The notes under the pieces: model-generated
Told to the model about the DNA's origin: nothing
The model's database searches: none
What the model saw: the letters and a program-made list of their open reading frames with translations, nothing else
Shown: positions 8,901-16,653 of the stretch, piece after piece
Position numbering within the stretch: the first letter of the stretch is position 1
Layout of the letters: each line of letters opens with the position of its first letter
NCBI GenBank assembly: GCA_963825345.1
Contig: CAWGSQ010000012.1
Location: forward strand, 248,001 to 312,000
Length of the DNA stretch: 64,000 nucleotides
Direction of reading: 5' to 3'
From: JACVRW01 sp963825345
GTDB taxonomy: Bacteria > Actinomycetota > Thermoleophilia > Solirubrobacterales > Thermoleophilaceae
Program-made: the position numbers and the translations under genes

Positions 8901-9272
8901 CGTGTCGGGTGCCGGAGGCGCGGGAGGCGCGGGAGGTGCGGGTGGGGAAGGCGGACCGGGCGGCGGAAGTGCGTTCCGGAGGCAGCGCGTCCGCGCCCGC
9001 TTCAGCGCGGTCAGCTTCTTCTTCTCCTTCGCCAGGAACGCGCGGCGCTGCTTGAGCGAGCGGTGCGTCCGGAAGAACGCGCGCTTGCGCGCGGCCATCT
9101 TGCGTTTGAAGGCATTCAGCCTTTTCGTCTCCACCTGGCACGGCTCGACTTGGGCCGCGACCGGGTGGAGGCTGAACGCGGCGTCCGCGCTCTCACCGCC
9201 CGCGAGAGCGAGCGGGATCAGCATCGCGACCGTGAACCAGGCGCCCACGGAGAGCCGGAGGGTTCCCTTCAC
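5991..9272 (-). CDS. Secreted subtilisin-like protease with dockerin-like and TolB-type propeller regions
   Basis: The 1093-residue protein has a signal peptide (about 1-32), a very basic coiled segment (50-100), a Pro/Ala linker (about 101-125) and an Ig-like segment (DTTPPELRIESP). The S8 peptidase domain has a complete catalytic set: Asp373 (VADQFGNG), His402 (SPHGYHVVG), oxyanion Asn508 (ATSAGNSA) and Ser594 (DSGTSMASP). After it come two Ca-binding EF/dockerin-like loops, DFDGDGTFDEDD and DLNGDGFTGG. The C-terminus carries PD40/TolB repeats of the form PxWSPDGxxI (at least five). Probably an exported protease whose propeller binds a partner or cell-surface ligand; the substrate is unknown. 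Confidence 0.88.
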   Translation of the reverse strand: MKGTLRLSVGAWFTVAMLIPLALAGGESADAAFSLHPVAAQVEPCQVETKRLNAFKRKMAARKRAFFRTHRSLKQRRAFLAKEKKKLTALKRARTRCLRNALPPPGPPSPPAPPAPPAPPAPDTTPPELRIESPGAEAWFGEANATVSGVARDSGSGIAAVACNGLPAARNGDAFTCQVPLGEGPNTIGVTASDTAGNASAASVAVNHAPGGVSGESGATALGAVKNVDADPRHEDATISTTPEGARIARKEIAVRMVGSATVEQVNEALASVDGSIVGAIDGWRDVAVGIPDPGSLAALDALLAGLRGRPGVERAERAQIAETQEIPTGFASPLPSADALRLSHLFSMRMPAAWNARRAIDLADRPTLIVADQFGNGPLSSKVDATYNSGDLRVRTTSSPHGYHVVGIAASGFANDGTDAGKVTGVFPATTRLHVLDVIGATYQMVGVQIIQTVQGLNGNVVVNTSLGPPTPTPDLQSKLEGSDWAQLVRNSQGLEDRMLHATSAGNSADSAGRNTRWSNAAVRSDLENAFGLPMTALRNTLAVENLSDTGAPAFEPGCLSTLSNRNGTIATVGEDVFSHLFGSQAGNDSGTSMASPEVAGLATFLWSIEPTLTAPQMRELMVATARPALSNAAGSCNTDVPSSPRLDAYNAALGLDQAAAPTKQTAPVRHAVVDFDGDGTFDEDDLESFSNVSRPSAGDRDWSRQDLNGDGFTGGIEKAPLDLDPTSTPVRGAPKLEKVRQDIIGVSVEFDEASVTDMQALCYWAYSGLYAGDPDERTELLDPATNCGAQAQFTNGKIVAVGQSPRGLGGHFPPRRLWTIAPPAAPVTLTPEGEDPFSPAWSPDGQRIAYTRQGAAQPGIWIVNAAGQSPVRLTDNLGDVDATWSPDGNRIAFAGRSRNPQGIYVVDAAGGTPTLIPGTDTARLTQPSWSPDGRRITAASQGISEGNAYDLFTFSPDGQNMRNLTNTRFIEEGAPDWSPGGGRIIFTSDQSIPSDTVRRHRLWIIDADGSNLTQLTFPFGSNTSGTTVEDSHPAWAPDGLSVTFARSHQNGSRFVMTRVITENAAVPVTPLPTNNTDHTFDMPDWQPIPVP

Positions 9273-9489
9273 CCGGCGAGTCTAGGTGCGGTCGGCCGCG
9301 AGCGCGAGCATCGCCTCGGTTGCGAGCGGCGTCGTCCGCGCCGGTCACGCGCAGGCGCGCCAGCGGCGGGGTCGTGTCGGACTGCTGCTCTTCGTCTACG
9401 AGTAGTGCTCCCGCGCGGGCCGCAGGTCCCAGAGGTCCGTAAGCTCGGCCTCGCCTGGCGCTCTCCCCGGGGCTCGTTACGATGGACCG

Positions 9490-9756
9490 GTGAGCGGCCA
9501 GGGAGTGCCCGGTGGGGTGGTACATGAACTGCCTGCGGACCTTCGTGAGGCGCTGGTCGCCAACGCGACGGCACTCGATGCCTGGAACGACATCACGCCA
9601 TTGGCCCGCAACGAGTTCATCTGCTGGGTCGAGGATGCCAAGCAGGAGACCACCCGGACGCGCCGTATTCGGAGGACCCAGGAAGAGCTGGAGGAAGGCC
9701 AGCGGCGGCCCTGCTGCTGGCCGGGGTGCAAGCACCGCGACCGCACAGGCAAGTAA
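9490..9756 (+). CDS. YdeI/OmpD-associated family small protein
   Basis: A GTG start yields 88 residues. The core LARNEFICWVEDAKQETTRT followed by RIRRTQEELEEGQ matches the YdeI/OmpD-associated (bacteriocin-protection) family, in which a short helical domain carries a conserved W(V/I)xxAKxxxTR motif. The C-terminus ends CCWPGCKHRDR. The family has been linked to stress and peptide tolerance in enterics, but function in this lineage is unknown. It sits alone between the subtilase and the DUF899 gene, convergent with the latter. Confidence 0.75.
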   Translation: MSGQGVPGGVVHELPADLREALVANATALDAWNDITPLARNEFICWVEDAKQETTRTRRIRRTQEELEEGQRRPCCWPGCKHRDRTGK

Positions 9757-9829
9757 CGGCCCGGGCACGATCGCCAGGTCGCGGAGTGTCGGCTACTGAT
9801 GTTGGTGTCCAGCGACGTAACGCACGGAG

Positions 9830-10570
9830 CTAGGGTCGATCGTCCGCGTCGATGCCCAAACTGGCCGACGGCGGCGGTTCGTCGAACTCGTCGTGGCGGC
9901 GGAACCAGAACGACCCCGGCGCCCGCGGCCAGCCCTCGGGCAAGTCCTCGTCGTCGGACTGCCCGCCATAGGGCGTCAAGGACCACAGGCTCCAGAGGCT
10001 GCCGATCCATTGGACCATCGCTCCGTGCTGCAGGAAGTAGGTGCGGTAGACGTCGTTGCCATCGCGCAGGAAGACGTTGAAGCCGAACCACTCGTCGACC
10101 CCGAAGTCAGCTGAGAAGCGCTCGCTACGGATCGTGTACCACGGCACGTCCGTCCAACCCATGCGCTCGGCGTAGCGGCGGAGGTTCGCCTGAGGTGCCC
10201 GCGACGCCATCGCGAAGGTGATGTCGCGAGCATGCAGGAGGCCGAGCTCGGGGATGCCGTCGGCGACGGACGAGCAGCCAACGCACCCGGCGTCGGGCCA
10301 ACCGCCGGTACCCTCCTCGAAGAAGAACCGGTAGAGGATCAGCTGGCTGCGTCCGTCGAACAGCTCGGACAGTGACCGCCGCCCGTCAGGGCCCTCGAAC
10401 GCATAGTCGTGCTCCACCCGCACCATCGGCATGCGCTTCCGTGCGGCGGCGAGCTCGTGCATCGCGGCGGCGACGTTCCGCTCGCGCTCGAGGAGGGCGG
10501 TCAGAGCCGCGTCCCACTCGGTCTGGCTGACGACCGGTGGACGAGCAAGGTTCGCCTCGGTTGTTTCCAT
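9830..10570 (-). CDS. DUF899 thioredoxin-like protein
   Basis: The 246-residue protein matches the DUF899 family, a thioredoxin-fold group: LERERNVAAAMHELAAARKRMPMV, YAFEGPDGRRSL, then LILYRFFFEEG and CVGCSS (about 100-110), where the CxxC lies at the redox-site position. GFNVFLRDGNDVYRTYF is also typical. The ATG at 10570 is preferred because the long open frame upstream has the composition of a different, broken gene. Role inferred as a cytosolic disulfide or peroxide-related protein; no operon partner is intact. Confidence 0.8.
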   Translation of the reverse strand: METTEANLARPPVVSQTEWDAALTALLERERNVAAAMHELAAARKRMPMVRVEHDYAFEGPDGRRSLSELFDGRSQLILYRFFFEEGTGGWPDAGCVGCSSVADGIPELGLLHARDITFAMASRAPQANLRRYAERMGWTDVPWYTIRSERFSADFGVDEWFGFNVFLRDGNDVYRTYFLQHGAMVQWIGSLWSLWSLTPYGGQSDDEDLPEGWPRAPGSFWFRRHDEFDEPPPSASLGIDADDRP

Positions 10571-10617
10571 GCCCGGTCGTCTACCCCACCTGTGGCGGGA
10601 CCCAAACGATCCACCCC

Positions 10618-10806
10618 GCTCGAGGTTGCCCTCGACCCATTTCTTCTGGCTTTCCGGCGTGGCGATGCCCATCTGGTTGAGACCGCACCGGACCGTGAGC
10701 TCGTTCATCCAACGCGCGTACTCGGCGGCGAGGTCGCGCCGGAGCGCTCCCAGGGCGACCCTATCGCCGACGACGATGAAGTCCGGCTCGTTGTTATCCG
10801 TTCGAG
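10618..10806 (-). pseudogene. N-terminal remnant of a GNAT acetyltransferase
   Basis: The frame continuous with the DUF899 gene reads DFIVVGDRVALGALRRDL, EYARWMNELTVRCGL and ATPESQKKWVEG. This closely resembles the first two strands and helices of ribosomal-protein-type GNAT acetyltransferases (VIGxxVALGPLRREL...YxRWxND). The acetyl-CoA-binding P-loop (Q/RxxGxG/A) and everything after it are missing; the frame runs into the DUF899 start region instead. Best read as a truncated gene left by a deletion. Confidence 0.5.
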
Positions 10807-10844
10807 CATTGTGTCTAGTCCCGAGCCTGCGCGGCGGTCGGAGG

Positions 10845-11055
10845 GAGGCAGGTCTTTGAGCCCGTGGCCGACGAATCCGACGACGATTAGCCAGACAGGT
10901 CCGGTTACAGCGAGCGCGGCGACCACAACGAAGACAGAAGCGACGGTGCTCTCGGCGACGATCACCTCGCCCGGCTGTCTGCCACCGCGAAGCCGATGTA
11001 GACCCGAGGCGATAAGCACCAGTTCGAGGCATAGACGGTCGACGGATCGAGTCAC
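10845..11055 (-). pseudogene. Fragment of a small membrane protein
   Basis: A GTG-started frame reads about 70 residues with two hydrophobic stretches: LELVLIASGLH and VASVFVVVAALAVTGPVWLIVV followed by GFVGHGLKDL. The GHGLKDL ending resembles small two- to four-helix membrane proteins that normally continue with a WxHRR segment. Here the frame turns into Ser/Arg low-complexity sequence overlapping the GNAT remnant, so the 3' end looks lost. Identification is tentative. Confidence 0.35.
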
Positions 11056-11149
11056 CAGAACGTGAGTGGAGAGCCTGCCGTGACAACGCCGACCACGGCG
11101 CCCCAGGCGACCGGTGGGGGAACCCGGCGCGTCCGGGGGGTCCTGCCCC

Positions 11150-11215
11150 CGTCAACAGTCCGAGCCCGAGCCCTAAGCGCACGCAAGACTTGCGCCCATT
11201 CTGCCGATAACAAGC
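11150..11215 (+). promoter_or_regulatory. Leader motif shared with second HD-GYP gene (possible riboswitch)
   Basis: The 26 bases at 11182-11207 begin CGCAAG and end CTGCCGA. They align without gaps, 17 of 26 identical, with 22764-22739 upstream of the paralogous HD-GYP gene. The motif sits at equivalent distance from the first aligned codon in both. A CGCAA(A)G...TGCCGA pairing recalls the 3' half of GEMM-I c-di-GMP riboswitches, but the 5' half is not convincing here. It ends only 8 bases before the GTG start, leaving no separate Shine-Dalgarno. Confidence 0.35.
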
Positions 11216-13381
11216 GTGGTGGCAGGGGGTCCGACATCAGCGAAGCGCTACTTCCCCCAGGCCGTTTTGGCGACGGTAGGAGTCATGGTGCTACCGGCCT
11301 TGGCCGTCTCGGTGATCGAGACAGCGGGCCGGCCCTGGCTCGTGGTCGGCTCCGTGCTTCTCGCCATGGCGCTGTCGGTCACAGCCGCGAGCGTCGGCTC
11401 GGCGATCTGGATGAGAACGCCCGGGTCCAGGGACCTCGTCTTCGGGGACCTGATGCTCTGGGGCTGGCTGCGACGGCTTCGAGCCGAGAGGCGTTTGTCC
11501 CATGCATGGGAGCTGCTCGAGGATGGAGCCCAGGATGGGCGAGGCGGTGCGCTCGGCCGCGAGCGGCGTTCTGAGGTCCTTCAGGAGGTGAGCTCCCTGC
11601 TCGAAGCAAGGGATGCGTACACCCATGGCCACTCGCGTCGGGTAACCCGCCACTCCGAGAGGATCGCCCGCGAGATGGGGCTGTCACCCGAGGAGGTCGC
11701 GAAGGTCCGGCTCGCCGCCGCGCTGCACGACGTGGGCAAGGTTCACACGCCGCGAGAGGTCCTCAACAAGCCCGGCAGGCTTACCGACGAGGAGTTCGAG
11801 ATTGTAAAGCGCCACCCTACAGACGGCGCCGAGATGCTCGCCGAGACCGAGGATCCCGCAATCACGGCGATGGTCCGCCATCACCACGAGCGGCTGGACG
11901 GCACGGGATACCCGGACGGACTGGCAGGGGACGAGATACCGCTCGGGGCAAGGATCATCTCGGTGGCCGACACCTTCGACGCCATCACGTCGAGCCGCCC
12001 TTATCGCAGCGCGTGCAAGCATAAGAAGGCCCTCGACATACTCACGAACGAAGCCGGTTCGCAGCTCGACCCGGTGGCGGTGGCGGCGTTCCTGCGGTAC
12101 TACTCCGGCAAGCGGGCAGTGGCTTGGTCGGCGTTCATCGTGACCGCGCCGCAGCGGCTTGGGAGTTGGGCCGGCAGGCTGTTACCTGGCGTCGGCGGCG
12201 GGGCGACTCCACTCGCTCAGGGCGTTCTGGCGATGGGAGCCGCGGCCCTGTCCGGCGCCGCTTTGGGTGGTCAGGTCGCGCCGGCAACCGCCGGGGTCGA
12301 GAGGGCGGCTCATCACGACGCATCACAGGAGTTCGCCTATCACGACGGTCGGGCGGGCCGCTACGGGGCGTTGCGGTGGGAAGAGGGCAAACGGCAGTTG
12401 CGTTCGCGCTCGCAGCGCAAAGTCTCGAACAGGCCGGCCCCGCGGCGCGACCGGGGCCAGCAGGCAGGCCCGCACGCGCCGGGTGGCGGCGGCGGCGACG
12501 CCACCGGGCCTCGGTCGGACGAACCAGGAGCTGGACCGGGCGTGATCGGCGATGGACCGGGAGCTTTTCCACCGACAGACGGGCCGCAACCCGCCCCGCC
12601 GAGGCCACAGCCGCCGATCTTCCAGACACCGCCCGTGCAGGAGCCGCCCATCGAGGAGCCGCCTGTCGAGGAGCCGCCCATCGAGGAGCCGCCTGTCGAG
12701 GAGCCGCCCATCGAGGAACCACCCATCGAGGAACCACCCATCGAGGAACCACCCGTCGAGGAACCACCCGTCGACGAACCACCCGTCGACGAACCACCCG
12801 TCGACGAACCACCCGTCGACGAACCACCCGTCGACGAACCACCCGTCGACGAACCACCCGTCGAGGAGCCGCCCGTCGAGGACCCCGGCCTGATCTGCTT
12901 GATCCTGCCGCTGCTCTGCCCAAATGCCGCTGCGGCGCCGGTTGCACAGAACGAACTTCTATCGACGGTGCGCGAACCTGCCTCGGGGGTCCACTCGGCC
13001 CGGCCGCAACCTGGGCCGCCGAGGCCATTGCCGCCAATTTTCCAGACACCGCCCGTGCAGGAGCTGCCGGTCGAGGAGCTGCCGGTCGAGGAGCCGCCCG
13101 TCGAGCAGCCGCCCGTCGAGCAGCCGCCCGTCGAGGAGCGAGCCGTCGAGGAGCCGCCCGTCGAGCAGCCGCCCGTCGAGCAGCCGCCCGTCGAGGAGCG
13201 AGCCGTCGAGGAGCCGCCCGTCGAGCAGCCGCCCGTCGAGCAGCCGCCCGTCGAGGAGCGAGCCGTCGAGCAGCCGCCCGTCGAGCAGCCGCCCGTCGAG
13301 GAACCGCCCGTCGAGGAACCGCCCGTCGAGCAGCCGCCCGTCGAGCAGCCGCCAGCGCGGCTAGCAGCCGCCAGTAGATAG
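11216..13381 (+). CDS. Membrane-anchored HD-GYP protein with long Pro-rich repeat tail
   Basis: The 721-residue protein has two N-terminal membrane helices (about 13-60), a VFGDLMLWGWL linker, and an HD-GYP domain (about 120-290). Motifs are HSRRVTRHSERIA, HDVGK, KPGRLTDEEF, HHERLDGTGYP and ADTFDAITSSRPYR, the residues that bind the metal centre and c-di-GMP in this family, so phosphodiesterase activity is likely. About residues 475-560 and 615-715 are tandem EEPPV/EQPPV pentapeptides, a low-complexity tail that is probably extended and may cross the cell wall. It is paralogous to the gene at 21094-22701, whose tail is Gly-rich instead. The GTG start is set by the alignment of the two paralogues. 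Confidence 0.87.
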   Translation: MVAGGPTSAKRYFPQAVLATVGVMVLPALAVSVIETAGRPWLVVGSVLLAMALSVTAASVGSAIWMRTPGSRDLVFGDLMLWGWLRRLRAERRLSHAWELLEDGAQDGRGGALGRERRSEVLQEVSSLLEARDAYTHGHSRRVTRHSERIAREMGLSPEEVAKVRLAAALHDVGKVHTPREVLNKPGRLTDEEFEIVKRHPTDGAEMLAETEDPAITAMVRHHHERLDGTGYPDGLAGDEIPLGARIISVADTFDAITSSRPYRSACKHKKALDILTNEAGSQLDPVAVAAFLRYYSGKRAVAWSAFIVTAPQRLGSWAGRLLPGVGGGATPLAQGVLAMGAAALSGAALGGQVAPATAGVERAAHHDASQEFAYHDGRAGRYGALRWEEGKRQLRSRSQRKVSNRPAPRRDRGQQAGPHAPGGGGGDATGPRSDEPGAGPGVIGDGPGAFPPTDGPQPAPPRPQPPIFQTPPVQEPPIEEPPVEEPPIEEPPVEEPPIEEPPIEEPPIEEPPVEEPPVDEPPVDEPPVDEPPVDEPPVDEPPVDEPPVEEPPVEDPGLICLILPLLCPNAAAAPVAQNELLSTVREPASGVHSARPQPGPPRPLPPIFQTPPVQELPVEELPVEEPPVEQPPVEQPPVEERAVEEPPVEQPPVEQPPVEERAVEEPPVEQPPVEQPPVEERAVEQPPVEQPPVEEPPVEEPPVEQPPVEQPPARLAAASR
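12630..12884 (+). repeat. 15-bp coding minisatellite, array 1 (EEPPI/V, then DEPPV)
   Basis: A tandem array of 15-base units encoding PPIEE/PPVEE, then seven close copies of the variant encoding PPVDE. Codon choice changes block by block (gagccg then gaacca), showing local unit duplication. The array lies within the HD-GYP gene tail and keeps its frame. Other frames are also open across it, giving spurious long ORFs on both strands. Confidence 0.9.
13060..13351 (+). repeat. 15-bp coding minisatellite, array 2, with 60-bp higher-order repeat
   Basis: A second array of 15-base units encoding PPVEQ/PPVEE/RAVEE. From about 13087 to 13270 a 60-base block is repeated three times with essentially no mismatches, so the last expansion is recent relative to array 1. 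The reading frame of the HD-GYP gene is preserved throughout because all units are multiples of three. Confidence 0.9.
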
Positions 13382-13542
13382 TCACGCGCGCGATCTAGGC
13401 CCCTCCTGGGCTGGGCCGAGACGTTGCTCAGCCGTGGCGCGCGACCGAGACGGAATGCGCGAGTTCTTGTCGCTTGGTATGTCGGAAGAAGGGCCGCCGG
13501 CATGCGCGAGGGCAGCGGTTCGGCTCCGGAAGCGGACCCGCG

Positions 13543-13704
13543 ATGATGGGCGGTGCCCGGCTCGAACGGGCGACCTCCTGCTTGTAAGGCGCGAGCAGGT
13601 GCTGCGGTCTACCGCCGCCTGTCGCTCAGACCGCTTGACAAGCGATCTCCCGCACACGGGCTGCTGCGCTCTGCTGCGGTTTGCTGCTTCCCGAGCGCTT
13701 CCAC
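13543..13704 (+). repeat. tRNA-Val 3'-half copy 1 plus integrase-arm-like module (att remnant)
   Basis: Bases 13543-13588 are identical to the 3' half (T-arm, variable loop, anticodon-stem 3' side) of the intact tRNA-Val at 26243-26315, read in the same orientation. Sequence then departs from the tRNA and continues into a module shared with copy 2, ending in gcttcccg (13686) and gcttccac (13697) spaced 11 bp. A partial tRNA 3' end followed by short direct repeats is the classic structure of an attachment-site remnant of a tyrosine-recombinase element. The surrounding gap (13382-13805) holds no gene. Confidence 0.75.
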
Positions 13705-13805
13705 AAGCTCGCGAGCGTTGGAAGCGACAGTGTGCGGGCTCCCGACTGCATGTGCAGGCGATCGGACGACGTCTTGAGAGAACCGCCGAGCGGCCGAGGG
13801 CGAAC

Positions 13806-14006
13806 TCAGTCTTTTGACGGGCGCTCGACGAGGATGCTCGACCGTGGAGTTGAGAGGCTCTCCACAGCTTCTTGCTCCTCCGCCGGATCGGGAGCCCGCC
13901 CCACGGCGCGGGCAGCAGGCTCGGCCTCGGCGTACTGCATCAGCCAAACGCCTGCCACCACCATGGCGAAGATGATCACGCCAGCTATAAGGAGCCCCAC
14001 GGTCAT
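13806..14006 (-). CDS. Small single-helix membrane protein
   Basis: A 66-residue hypothetical protein with one N-terminal membrane helix (VGLLIAGVIIFAMVVAGVWL) and a hydrophilic, Glu/Ala-rich tail. ATG at 14006 follows the stop of the upstream small membrane gene by 2 bases, so the two are probably translated from one mRNA. Not recognised; likely membrane-associated accessory protein. A longer N-terminal extension is open but overlaps the neighbour and is not supported. Confidence 0.55.
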   Translation of the reverse strand: MTVGLLIAGVIIFAMVVAGVWLMQYAEAEPAARAVGRAPDPAEEQEAVESLSTPRSSILVERPSKD

Positions 14007-14008
14007 AT

Positions 14009-14212
14009 CTAGCGCCGTCGCAGTGCGGCGTAGAACGCGCCGACCGCGAGTATCGAGGGCACCCACAGCCCAGTGAACAGGGCCTCCTCGCGTGAGTCCG
14101 TGAACCATAGGGTCACCGAGAGAACGAACGCGAGGAAGGCGGCGAGGGTGATCAGGGTCGCGCCCGGGTCTTTCCCCAGGACCTTCCGGGCACGGGCGTC
14201 GGCAGGGGTCAT
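14009..14212 (-). CDS. Small two-helix membrane protein
   Basis: A 67-residue protein with two predicted helices: ATLITLAAFLAFVLSVTLWF and TGLWVPSILAVGAFYAAL, joined by a short acidic loop (DSREEA). A GGAGG Shine-Dalgarno stands upstream of the ATG at 14212. It pairs with the next small membrane gene downstream. No family is recognised; the topology, with both ends inside, is inferred from charges. Confidence 0.6.
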   Translation of the reverse strand: MTPADARARKVLGKDPGATLITLAAFLAFVLSVTLWFTDSREEALFTGLWVPSILAVGAFYAALRRR

Positions 14213-14381
14213 ATCTCGTTGTCCTCCGGGGCGTTGCTTAAAGAGGTGATGGTCGGACCTACCCTCGTACTGAGGGTTCAACCCTTGCCCAAAGTCCCCG
14301 CGGCTGAGATCGCGGCCGTGTTCCCACATTTTTCATCCGGAGCACTGATCGAGATCCGCTCTTCGCACGTAGGAAGAGAGA

Positions 14382-14756
14382 ATGGACCGGGCAAACCGCT
14401 TCACAGTGACGTTCGCCGCCGGGCGCATCGCATTCGGCTTGGCGCTGATAGCCCTACCCCACCGGGTCGGGGCGAGCTGGCTCGGGCCGGCCGGGGAGCA
14501 GCCCGCGGTGCACGTGGCACTCCGCGGACTGGGCGCCCGCGACATCGGATTGGCCGCCGGCGCCGCGTGGGCGGCTGGCCGTGACGGCGCCGTGACGCCG
14601 TGGCTGCTCGCCGCCGTGGGCGGTGATCTAGCCGATCTCGTCGCGACGCTCGCCGCGGGCGACGCGGTCCCGCTGCGAGCCCGAAGGGGAACGCTCGCCC
14701 TCGCTGGAGCATCGGCCCTGGCAGGCGCAGCCCTCGCGGCGGCGGTCGAGCGGTGA
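14382..14756 (+). CDS. Four-helix membrane protein, first gene of the lipid-modification operon
   Basis: The 124-residue, Ala/Gly-rich protein has about four hydrophobic segments. The pattern RIAFGLALIALPHRVGASWLG, LRGLGARDIGLAAG and PWLLAAVGGDLADLV is shared with the minus-strand gene at 49966-50397 (RIAVGAAFVLL, FGGRDLAIGLG, GWIEAGVLSDAID). The two are paralogues of an uncharacterised membrane family. GGAAGAGAG precedes the ATG as a weak Shine-Dalgarno. Its stop overlaps the GTG of the amine oxidase (GTGA), so it leads the operon. Confidence 0.65.
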   Translation: MDRANRFTVTFAAGRIAFGLALIALPHRVGASWLGPAGEQPAVHVALRGLGARDIGLAAGAAWAAGRDGAVTPWLLAAVGGDLADLVATLAAGDAVPLRARRGTLALAGASALAGAALAAAVER

Positions 14757-15997
14757 AGATCGCGATCGTCGGGGCGGGGGTCTCCGGACTCGTCTGCGCC
14801 CATCTCCTCCACGAGCACCATGAAATCACCCTCTTCGAGGCGAACGCGTACGCCGGTGGGCACACCAACACGATCCGCGTCGACACCCCCGACGAGACGC
14901 ATCACGTCGACACCGGCTTCATCGTCCTGAACGACCGCACCTACCCCGCCTTCGAACGCCTCCTGGACGACCTCGGCGTGGCCACGCAGCCCTCCGAGAT
15001 GAGCTTCTCGGTCAGCGACGGTGGAGACTTCGAGTACAACGGCGCATCACCCAACGGGCTGTTCGCGTGCCGCTCGAATATCGCGCGGCCCTCGTTTCAC
15101 CGCATGATCCGTGACCTGATGCGCTTCAATCGCGAGGCGCCGACCATCATCGGACTGAATGGCTCCGGCCCGACGCTCGCCGAGTTCCTCGACTCCGGCG
15201 GTTACTCGGACGAGTTCGTGAGGCGCCTCATCGTGCCGCAGGCCTCCGCGGTCTGGTCCGCCGACCCGAGTCGCATGTGGGACTTCCCGGCGGGCATGCT
15301 GGCCGAGTTCTTCGCGAACCACGGCATGCTGGGGCTGAGCGGCCGCCCAAACTGGCGGACGGTCCGCGGCGGCTCTGCGCGTTACGTCGAGGCCCTCATT
15401 CGTCCATTCGCGAATCGGCTGCGCCTCTCCACCCCGGTCAGGTCGATCGAGCGCAGGGACGATCGCGTCGAGGTCACGCCCGTCGGCGGCGAGTCCGAAA
15501 GCTTCGACGAGGTGATCATCGCCGCGCACTCCGACCAGGCGCTCGCGATGCTCGCCGACGTCAGCCGGACGGAGGCCGAGGTGCTCGGCGCGATTCCCTA
15601 CCAGGAGAACGAGGCGGTGCTCCACACCGACCGCTCGCTCCTTCCCCGCCGCAAGCGGGCGTGGGCGAGCTGGAACTTCCACCTGCTGGACGAGCCTGTG
15701 GGCAGGACGACCGTGACCTACCACATGAATCGCCTCCAGTCGCTACGCGCGTCGGATGAGTTCTGCGTGACCCTGAACCATGCGGATGCCATCGACCCGG
15801 ACTCCGTGATCCGCCGGATTCGCTACCACCACCCGGTCTACACGCCGGCCGGCCTCGCAGCGCAGCGCCGCTGGGACGAGGTGAGCGGCGCGCGCCGCAC
15901 CCACTTCTGCGGCGCGTACTGGGGCTACGGCTTCCACGAGGACGGCGTGACCTCGGCCCTCCGCGTTTGCGAGAGCTTCGGCAGGTCGCTGCCGTGA
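14753..15997 (+). CDS. FAD-dependent amine-oxidase-like oxidoreductase (COG2907 type)
   Basis: The 414-residue flavoprotein has a Rossmann FAD site at its N-terminus: KIAIVGAGVSGLVCAHLL and LFEANAYAGGHTNT. A downstream HVDTGFIVLNDRTYP motif and the C-terminal FCGAYWGYGFHEDGVTSA are hallmarks of the group found next to DUF1365 and CFA-synthase genes. In that context it is proposed to act on fatty acyl chains (desaturation/oxidation), not amines. GTGA overlaps on both sides place it in a tight operon. Confidence 0.85.
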   Translation: MKIAIVGAGVSGLVCAHLLHEHHEITLFEANAYAGGHTNTIRVDTPDETHHVDTGFIVLNDRTYPAFERLLDDLGVATQPSEMSFSVSDGGDFEYNGASPNGLFACRSNIARPSFHRMIRDLMRFNREAPTIIGLNGSGPTLAEFLDSGGYSDEFVRRLIVPQASAVWSADPSRMWDFPAGMLAEFFANHGMLGLSGRPNWRTVRGGSARYVEALIRPFANRLRLSTPVRSIERRDDRVEVTPVGGESESFDEVIIAAHSDQALAMLADVSRTEAEVLGAIPYQENEAVLHTDRSLLPRRKRAWASWNFHLLDEPVGRTTVTYHMNRLQSLRASDEFCVTLNHADAIDPDSVIRRIRYHHPVYTPAGLAAQRRWDEVSGARRTHFCGAYWGYGFHEDGVTSALRVCESFGRSLP

Positions 15998-16653
15998 CCG
16001 CCAGCGCGCTCTACGAGGGCTGGGTCCGCCACCGCCGCCACACGCCGGTCGAGCACGAGTTTCGCCAGCGCCTGTTCATGAGCTACCTCGACTTCGACGA
16101 GCTGCCGGAGCTGCTCGACGGCGTGCCCCTGTGGTCGGCACGGCGGCCGGCCCCGGCGTGGTTTCGACGCGGTGACTACCTCGAGGTCGAGCACGACGGC
16201 CCCGTCCGGCTGCTCACTCACGTGCGCACGTTCGGTCATCTCTTCAACCCGGTCAGCCTCTACTACTGCTTCGATCGGAGCGGCGAGCAGGTCGAGCGGG
16301 TGCTCGCCGAGGTCACGAACACGCCGTGGGGCGAGAGTCACACCTACATCCTGGACGGTCTGGACTCGACCGTCGACAAGGCTCTGCATGTCTCGCCGTT
16401 CCTGGGGATGGACTCCGAGTACCGGATTCGGATGACAACCCCAGGGCAACAGCTTCGCGTGCACATGGAAAGCCATCGCGACGGCGACGTCGACTTCGAC
16501 GCCACGCTCGCGCTGACGCGCCGCGAGCTCTCTGCCTGGCAGCTCGTCCGCTATCCGTTCATGACCGCGCGAGTCGTGGCCGGCATTTACGCGCACGCGG
16601 GGCGGTTGAAGCTGAAGGGCGCGCCTTACCACCCCCACCCGGCGACGCGATGA
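15994..16653 (+). CDS. DUF1365 family protein
   Basis: The 219-residue protein begins ALYEGWVRHRRHTPVEHEF, the invariant opening of DUF1365, followed by FNPVSLYYCFD, VTNTPWGE and VSPFLGMDSEY. The family is consistently encoded between the flavin amine oxidase and CFA-type methyltransferase genes in singlet-oxygen-regulated clusters. Its biochemical role is not settled but is tied to modified fatty acids. The GTG at 15994 overlapping the preceding TGA is preferred over an upstream TTG because it preserves the operon's GTGA pattern and matches the family N-terminus. Confidence 0.85.
   Translation: MTASALYEGWVRHRRHTPVEHEFRQRLFMSYLDFDELPELLDGVPLWSARRPAPAWFRRGDYLEVEHDGPVRLLTHVRTFGHLFNPVSLYYCFDRSGEQVERVLAEVTNTPWGESHTYILDGLDSTVDKALHVSPFLGMDSEYRIRMTTPGQQLRVHMESHRDGDVDFDATLALTRRELSAWQLVRYPFMTARVVAGIYAHAGRLKLKGAPYHPHPATR

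Noticed and set aside
11081..11180. Possible c-di-AMP (ydaO-type) riboswitch, prompted by GGGGGAACC before the first HD-GYP gene
   Set aside because: Only that short string fits; the conserved GCCGAATCCGTCAGC-type core is absent.
12124..13503. Several 350-420-residue open frames on both strands over the repeat arrays (RGTTRR-, STGGC- and RRAAP-type repeats)
   Set aside because: They are out-of-frame readings of the 15-bp minisatellite. Only the frame continuous with the HD-GYP domain makes biological sense.
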